Shown here: positions 54,979 through 64,000 of the stretch, one piece after another
Numbering within the stretch: the first letter of the stretch is position 1
How the letters are laid out: every line of letters begins with the position of its first letter
From: Irpex lacteus
Lineage: Eukaryota > Basidiomycota > Agaricomycetes > Polyporales > Irpicaceae
Direction: 5' to 3'
Assembly (NCBI GenBank): GCA_001986395.2
Contig: MQVO02000009.1
Location: 1,054,001 to 1,118,000, forward strand
Length of the DNA stretch: 64,000 bases
The notes under the pieces: model-generated
What the model was told of the DNA's origin: nothing
What the model saw: only the letters and a program-made list of their open reading frames with translations
Databases searched by the model: none
Translations under genes and position numbers: made by a program

Positions 54979-57330
54979 ATGCGTTCTTCTGCCGTCCTCG
55001 CTCTCGCTATCCTCGCCACTGCTGGCCCCGCATTCTCTGCCCCCGTTATCACCGCTTCCAACTCTCAAGGTGCCCCTACCACCGATGACAGCAGCGAGGC
55101 TCTCTCTCTCGGTACCATCGGCACTATCGCCGGTCTCGGTGGCTCTGTCATCAGCGGCCTCATTGACCACTTTAAGGGCAACCAGCGTCGCGAGCTGATT
55201 GAGCTTCTCTCTCGCCAGGATGTCGATGACAGCGAGGCGCTCTCCCTCGGTACTATTGGTACTATCGCTAGCCTCGGTGGTTCCGTCATCAGCGGCCTCA
55301 TCGACCACTTCAAGAACAACGGTAACTCCCGCCGTGAGCTCATTGAGCTGCTCGCCCGCCAGGAGGTCGACGAGTCCGGAGCTCTTGACTTCGGCTCTAT
55401 CATTAAGTCTCTCGCCGGCATCTTCCTCCGCTCTGAGGACCCTCAGGCTCGTGAGCTTGGGGAGCTTCTCGCTCGCCAGGATGTCGACGAGTCTGGTGCT
55501 CTCAAGCTTCCCTCACTCAGCTCGATTGCCGGTGTTGCCAGCATCGGTAGTGCCCTTGCGGGTATTGCCGGTAGCCTCTTCGGTAACAACAACCAGCAGC
55601 GAGAGTTCATCGAGCTCCTTGCTCGTCAGGAGGTCGATGAGAGCGGTGCCGTCAAGCTGCCTTCCCTCGGGAACGTCGCTAACATCGCTAGCATCGGCAG
55701 CAGCCTCACCAGCATCGTCAACGGCATCATCTCTGACGTGAAGGGCAACAACAAGGCTCGTTCTCTTCTGGCTCGCCAGGAGGTTGACGAGTCCGGTGCT
55801 GTCAAGCTTCCCTCCCTCGAGAACGTTGCCAACATCGCCAGCATTGGTAGCAGCCTTACCGGTATCGTCAACGGTATTCTCACTCACTTCACCAACAACA
55901 AGAGGGCTCAGGAGGAATTCCTCGACCTCCTTGCTCGCCAGGATGTCGATGAGTCCGGCGCTCTGGACTTCAAGAGTATCTTCAGCAAGATCGCCGGCAT
56001 TGTCGGTGGCATTCTTCGCCGCTCCGATGACCCTCAGGCGCGCGAGCTTGTTGAGCTCATCGCTCGCCAGGACGTTGACGAGTCCGGCGCTCTCGACTTC
56101 GGCTCTATCATCAAGTCTATTGCTGGTATCTTCCTCCGCTCTGACGAGCCCCAGGCTCGTGCGTTCGGAGAACTCCTCGCTCGCCAGGATGTCGATGAGT
56201 CCGGTGCCCTCAAGCTCCCCTCGCTCAGCTCGATCGCCGGTGTTGCCAGCATTGGCAGTGCTCTCGCCGGCATTGCCGGTAGCCTCTTCGGTAATGACAA
56301 GCAGCAGCGCGAGTTCGTTGAGCTGCTCGCTCGTCAGGATGCCGACTCCAGCGAAGCTATCTCTCTGAAGTCGCTTGGCAGCATTGGCAGCATTGCACTC
56401 AGCGGCCTTGGTATCCTCGGCTCTCTTCTCCCTTCGTGAGTATCACATTTTATTATATTATTCTACAACGTGCTAACTCTGCCATCGTAGAAACAAAGAT
56501 CAGCAGCAGCGTGAGCTCTCTGAGCTTTTCGCTCGCCAGGACGTCGACGAGTCCGGTGCTCTTGACATCGGTTCCATTGTCAAGACTCTTGCTGGTATCT
56601 TCCTTCGCTCCGATGACCCCCAGGCTCGCGAGTTCGGAGAGATCCTCGCTCGTCAAGACGTCGACGAGTCCGGTGCTCTTAAGCTCCCTTCCCTCAGCTC
56701 TATCGCCGGTGTCGCTAGCATTGGTAGTGCCCTCGCGGGTATCGCTGGCAGTCTCTTCGGCAGCGACAAGCAGCAGCGCGAGTTTATCGAGCTGCTCGCT
56801 CGCCAGGAGGTCGACGAGAGTGGTGCCGCCAAGCTTGCTCTCGGTGACGTTGCCAGCATCGCCAGTATTGGCAGCAGCCTCACCAGCATCGTCAACGGCA
56901 TCATCTCCGACGTCAAGGGATCCCGTGAACTGCTTGAGCGCCAGGATGCTGACTCCAGCGAGGCCATCTCTCTGAAGTCTCTCGGCAGCATCGGCAGCAT
57001 CGCCCTCAGCGGTCTCGGTATCCTCGGTAGCTTGCTTCCTTCGTAAGTTTTGTTATTCTCGCATTAGTATAATAAGTTCTAATCTCTATTCTCTACAGGA
57101 ACAAGGACCAGCAACAACGCCGTGAGCTGATCGAGCTCCTCGCTCGTCAGGATCTTGACTCCAGCGAGGCTATCTCCTTGAAGTCTCTCGGCTCCATTGG
57201 CAGCATCGCCCTTAGCGGTCTCGGCATCCTCGGTAGCCTTCTCCCCAGCGACAAGCAGCAGCAGCGTGACGAGCTCGTCGAGCTCCTTGCCCGCTCTGTC
57301 TACGGCCGTAGCATCAACGATCTCGACTAA
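54979..57330 (+). CDS. Secreted protein built of 15 tandem repeats
   Basis: 746 residues, three exons: 54979-56435, 56491-57042, 57099-57330; both introns fall after the same repeat position (LLPS|NKD). Signal peptide: MRSSAVLALAILATAGPAFSAPV. The rest is a series of units of about 40-55 residues. Each unit has a polar start (RELIELLARQDVDESGAL) and a Gly/Ala/Ser/Ile-rich hydrophobic half (SSIAGVASIGSALAGIAGSL). I count 14 ARQ/SRQ/ERQ-type borders plus the final SVYGRSINDLD. Unit types alternate (GALKLPSLSS, GALDFGSIIKS, GAVKLPSLGN, EAISLKSLGS), showing block duplication. Some borders are dibasic (QRRELIEL, SRRELIEL), others have a single Arg. Likely extracellular or wall-associated; the hydrophobic repeats suggest a surface-active or structural peptide precursor, but this is unproven. 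Confidence 0.85.
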
Positions 57331-57911
57331 GGAGGGTAACGATTAGGAATGATTAACGATTAACGACTTTAGTTTATACCTTTTTATATTAGTTTGTTTG
57401 TAGTTTTGGAGGTGCGAATTGTATTGACTGTTACTTGGGATTGCTCGACGTGTGTGCCAACTGCCGAAGACTGGACTTTGGGAGATCTGAAGTGATTATC
57501 AGTGTTAGTCGGCTACCTCGTTAAGACGGTTTACTAGAACGACGCTCATGGAGGTACTTAGACAAGGCCGTGTTACGGACAGAGGAACTTCATACTATCT
57601 TTGACGTGCTCTCAGATGATCGGCACTACATTCGCACTGCACGTTTAAAGTCAACGTCCTACAACTCGTTAATATATTACTGACTATGAAAAGATCCAGC
57701 ACACTCGACATCTGGCTTGAAAAGACCAAAGTATTCGAAAGTCGGGGACATTGGGGAGAATGAACTGGGACGAGCGGTCGTAAGAGTCGGTGCTTAACAC
57801 GGCTTATTGAATAGTATATCTACCAATATACGCGGTCGCGAAGGGGTATCAACACGTATGAAGACAGATCGATCGATGACGATGTGGTGCTACCTCAGGA
57901 AAAAAGACCAA
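57331..57911. other. Convergent intergenic, no gene seen
   Basis: 3' flanks of the repeat-protein gene and the dehydrogenase gene. AT-rich start (TTTTTATATTAG) may contain the polyadenylation region. No coding signal. Confidence 0.5.
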
Positions 57912-59511
57912 TTACTGAGCGGGTAACTTGAAGGATGATGCCGGTCGAACTCCTAGTCCAGACTAAGAGAACCTCATTAATCAGCGTCATAATGCGTCGC
58001 TGACATGTAACTGACCTTATTGTACACCTTTTCTATCCCTTCAAGGTTGGCGACTGCGTCCTCTTCGTCGAGCCATGCATGAGGCTCTCGGCCCTTGACC
58101 TTGTCGACAAAAGCTTCCAACTGATATCGATACCTACAAGTCGACAGTATCAGAGTCCTCTTTCTCTCATATCGAGCATGGAATACGTACGTGGTCCACC
58201 AATCTTCTCCTTTCTGACCAGAGCTTGTGGGCCGATACACTTTCTCCACACGAGTCTTTCGCCCCTTGCCCTCTTTACCGGTTCTGACACTGACGGTAAG
58301 TGAGTGAAAGATAGTTGGCATTATGTGGTTATAGAAGTCCAATTCGCCGTTTTCGCACACTACCTGGAGGCGTATATCCGGCCAAGATGGTATTAGTCCG
58401 AATTTGGGAGGCGTACGAAGGTTGCAAGCCAGGCTCCCGATAACGTCGTTGGGGAACGATAGAGTCGCTTCCATGCCCGTGTCTATGAGATTGGTATTCT
58501 CGGAGTCATTCCGCCCTGCAAAAATGGTAGGCTTTGCATCTAATGCGGAGAGGGGGTTCGATGACGTGAAGTAACGCAGAGTGTTCATTGTATAACCTGA
58601 GGGAATGGGCAAACTTTTCAATACTAATACTTTGCGCGAAAGATAACGGTGGGGGTCGTACATCCCATGTCCATCATCGCTCCTCCCCCGAGAGAGTGAT
58701 TGAAGCGTATATCGCTGTCGGGCATAATGCCTCGTGGAATCTTCATTTTGACATCGACACTCTTCACAGCGCCTAGCTCTCCGCTGGCAACAATCTCTTT
58801 GGCTCGCAGAAGAGCTGGATGAAAACTGAAAACTTCTGTGAGATCTTTCAGTTCTCATGTTGTGTGATAACTATAGTTTACCGATAGTGGAAGGCTTCAA
58901 GAAGCACAACATTCTGCTTCTTGGCAAATTCGAACATTTCACGGACCTCAGCCGCCGTATTGGCGGCTGGTTTCTCTAACAACACATGCTTGCCAGCAGC
59001 AAGGGCCTTCATGGTCCATTCGAAGTGTAGTCCATTCGGGAGCTAAGTAATAATGAAAATTGTGAACGTTGAAGCGTAGATAAGCTAAAGTTGACGAACC
59101 GGATTGTACACTGCTTCGACCTGAGGGTCATCTAGAAGCTCTGAACCTAGTATGAGTGCTACAACGTGTGCGAAAGCTATGGAACATGCCTTGGTATGCG
59201 TTAGAGCCACCGTATGCCTTCTCGATATTGTGCTTTTTAGCAAACGCTTCGGCTCTGCTCAAGTCGCGAGCGGCTACTGCGTAAATAACAGCCTCAGAGT
59301 GACTGACAGCTGGGTTGATGATCGCAATGGGAGCGATAGCGGCGGCCCCGAGAATTCCAAAGCGAATGGGAGCAGGAGCTTTGGCACTCTTCGGAGGGTT
59401 CTGAATCTAAGAACCGCGAGGTCTGAAGTTATTATCTGACGTGGCAGTAGTCGCACTTGAAGTACAGATAACAAAATACAACCTCTTGATAAGCCCAGTG
59501 ACGGACGCCAT
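57912..59511 (-). CDS. Gfo/Idh/MocA-family NAD(P) dehydrogenase
   Basis: About 400 residues, eight exons: starts 59511-59473, 59400-59190, 59140-59100, and ends with 57962-57912. The Rossmann fold carries the nucleotide loop FGILGAAAIAP, followed by AVAARDLSRAEAFAKKH. Then come ELLDDPQVEAVYNPLPNGLH, the catalytic-lysine motif GKHVLLEKPAAN, LLEAFHYRSFHPAL, GAMMDMGCYTMNTLRYFTSS and WWTTYRYQLEAF. The C-terminus ends SGLGVRPASSFKLPAQ. Closest known type is trans-1,2-dihydrobenzene-1,2-diol / D-xylose 1-dehydrogenase. The short N-terminal exon (MASVTGLIKRLYF) leads into NPPKSAKAPAPIRFG, a pattern I recall from basidiomycete members. The second intron uses a GC donor (CAAG|GCATGT). Sugar or polyol oxidation is likely; substrate unknown. 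Confidence 0.9.
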
Positions 59512-59892
59512 TGTGAGAGGCTATCAATGATACGTGATGGTAGGTGATGGTTCAGGTGAAAGAGAGAATTGAAGTCCTGTTCACTGGGCCTATAGTGTCC
59601 ATGACGACATCAATAGCGTGCATACGTACCTATTTCGGCTGCTCTCTCGCACACACCGGGCCACGTGGTGATGCGACTCGTATGTGGCAAGCAATCAAGC
59701 AAGCAGGTGAGAGACCAAGTACTGACCGTTACTCAATTGATTGCCTCCCACTCACATCGAATGTAAGGTACTACTGTCTTAGATGCTCCTCGCCACGGTC
59801 GCGCGCTGTCATGTCTGGATCGCATATTCATGCAAGTACCGCACCAGAAATTTGTAACATACAGCGCTGAAGGATAGACAAGAGCAGCATAA
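59512..59892. other. Intergenic, no gene seen
   Basis: 381 bp between the start of the dehydrogenase gene and the 3' end of AFG2, both minus strand. Should hold the promoter of the former. Confidence 0.5.
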
Positions 59893-62873
<2,981 letters not shown>

Positions 62874-63326
62874 ACTGCAACAATCCCCTGAGCCCTAAAG
62901 AGTTCAGCAACTAGTTCAATCTCCTCGACGCAATGACTGAATGCCAGCGACTTCGACCAATTTTTCTCCGGCACTGATTGATACAGACCGGTCGTATCTA
63001 TATATTCTGCTGATATTAATTCATCTTCTCATTTTCCTGAGAAGAGGAGACAATTACTTACAGTAAAGTAATGGTGTGAGGCTTCCTCCTCACAGAACGG
63101 TATCAAACTCACATTTTATCTCGGAGAAGAGAGGCTCGATGAACATGCCGAAGATGATCGGCAAGCGGAGCTTTATTCAGAGGGGAAAGGAGGGGAAGCC
63201 ATATGTCGGCGCGTAAAATTGACAGGGTCAGCGGCTTCCTGGTGACGCTGGCATCAGTGCGCGTTGTAGTCCTCAACGAAACACTTCGTTCACATACTTA
63301 TCTCTGATTCCTTTCCCTATGCAGTC
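62874..63326. other. Bidirectional promoter, AFG2 / GPI16
   Basis: 453 bp between two divergent ATGs, so both housekeeping-type genes must be driven from here. No strong TATA box on either side. Confidence 0.6.
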
Positions 63327-64000
63327 ATGTTCTCAGCGTTGATTTATTCTTTTCTGGTACTCGGTGCCCATGTATTCGCTGTCAACGCTCAAGAACTATT
63401 CCAAGAGCAATTAACGTTGCGACCTCATCGCGATGGCACTGTGCTTGGACATTTCGCTTTCAAGACTATACTGAAGGGTGCAACTCCTCGAAATCCGGAG
63501 GCTACGCACGTTGAAGATGACTGTGCGTGTTGCTTTGCTGTATACTGCAATGACTGCTAAAGTTTCTTAGCGCAGCACTACACGCTCTTCCCTTTGGCTT
63601 TGGGGCAGGTTCTTAGAGAATACGCGGTTACGGAGCTCCATTTGACTCTGAATGCTGGGAAGTGGAATTATGATAGCTGGGGCTATCCCGAGGAGGATGG
63701 TGTGGCCACTGGCGCGGAACTGTGGGCGTGGATGGCAGAGGGAGCCGATGCTAGGTAAGAGCCGGCACTGAACATCGCTTTACTTATGTGTACTGATGAA
63801 TGCATAGCGTGGACGAACGATGGCGTGGTTTGCGAAGTAACTTGGCAGGCTTATTCTGTGCATCACTAGGTTCTATGGACGAACAGCGCACTACCTCCCC
63901 ATCGCTCACCTTTGTGCCCGAAGGCGACCTTCCAGGACCATCAACGTCGTATAAATTGAGGCATGGGACTCTACCGTCAGAAAACGTGTGTACCGAGAAC
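63327..64000 (+). CDS. GPI16: GPI transamidase subunit GPI16 (PIG-T), 3' truncated
   Basis: First about 190 residues of the PIG-T/Gpi16 subunit of the GPI-anchor transamidase complex in the ER membrane. Exons: 63327-63522, 63571-63754, and 63808 to the window end. Signal peptide: MFSALIYSFLVLGAHVFAVNA. Conserved blocks are EQLTLRPHRDGTVLGHFAF, HYTLFPLALGQVLREYAV, TELHLTLNAGKWNYDSWGYP, GAELWAWM, SVDERWRGL, NLAGLFCASLGSMDEQRTTS and LRHGTLPSENVCTEN, with the sequence still open at base 64000. The Cys in ENVCTEN region is the one linked to the catalytic subunit in known complexes, by family knowledge. Rest of the lumenal domain and the C-terminal membrane helix lie beyond the window. Confidence 0.93.

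Overview
The window is nuclear DNA of a filamentous basidiomycete, almost certainly an agaricomycete mushroom or polypore. Genes are dense and broken by many introns of about 45-90 nt with GT(A/G)NGT donors. The protein families are typical of that group: a FunK1 fungal-type kinase, DUF7918 proteins, GT61 and GH79 enzymes, repeat-rich secreted proteins and fungal aquaporins. I saw no rRNA, tRNA or CRISPR. All exon models below were built by hand from splice sites, reading phase and family resemblance; no search was run.

Layout. 1-1.4 kb: FunK1 kinase cut by the window edge. 2.5-9.5 kb: four minus-strand genes (mitochondrial hemerythrin-like protein, aquaporin, mitochondrial J-domain protein, multipass membrane protein). 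10.7-12.5 kb: an intronless single-pass membrane protein. 12.8-13.3 kb: a hAT-like MITE. 13.5-21.7 kb: five head-to-tail DUF7918 paralogues. 22.1-26.7 kb: two tandem GT61 glycosyltransferases. 26.7-31.2 kb: a gene-poor stretch. 31.2-35.3 kb: a second aquaporin and a diverged sixth DUF7918 gene on the opposite strand. 37.5-47.4 kb: a large ankyrin protein, a GH79 beta-glucuronidase-like enzyme and a transcription factor joining C2H2 fingers to a Zn2Cys6 cluster. 49.4-53.5 kb: a disordered protein, a small unknown protein and a PAXX-like end-joining factor. 55.0-57.3 kb: a secreted protein of 15 repeats. 57.9-64 kb: a Gfo/Idh/MocA dehydrogenase, the AAA ATPase AFG2, and divergently the GPI transamidase subunit GPI16, cut by the window end.

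The most interesting element is the DUF7918 array. Every copy carries a KRPR-type basic cluster, one or two psi-K-x-E SUMO-acceptor-like sites, a charged helix and an extreme C-terminal SUMO-interacting-type motif ((V/I)(I/V)DLT plus acidic tail). This points to a multigene, SUMO-linked nuclear protein family that has been expanding locally. Second is the PAXX-like gene, whose C-terminus closely resembles the Ku-binding tail of animal PAXX. Housekeeping genes (AFG2, GPI16) lie at the right end, while duplicated and lineage-specific genes dominate the middle.
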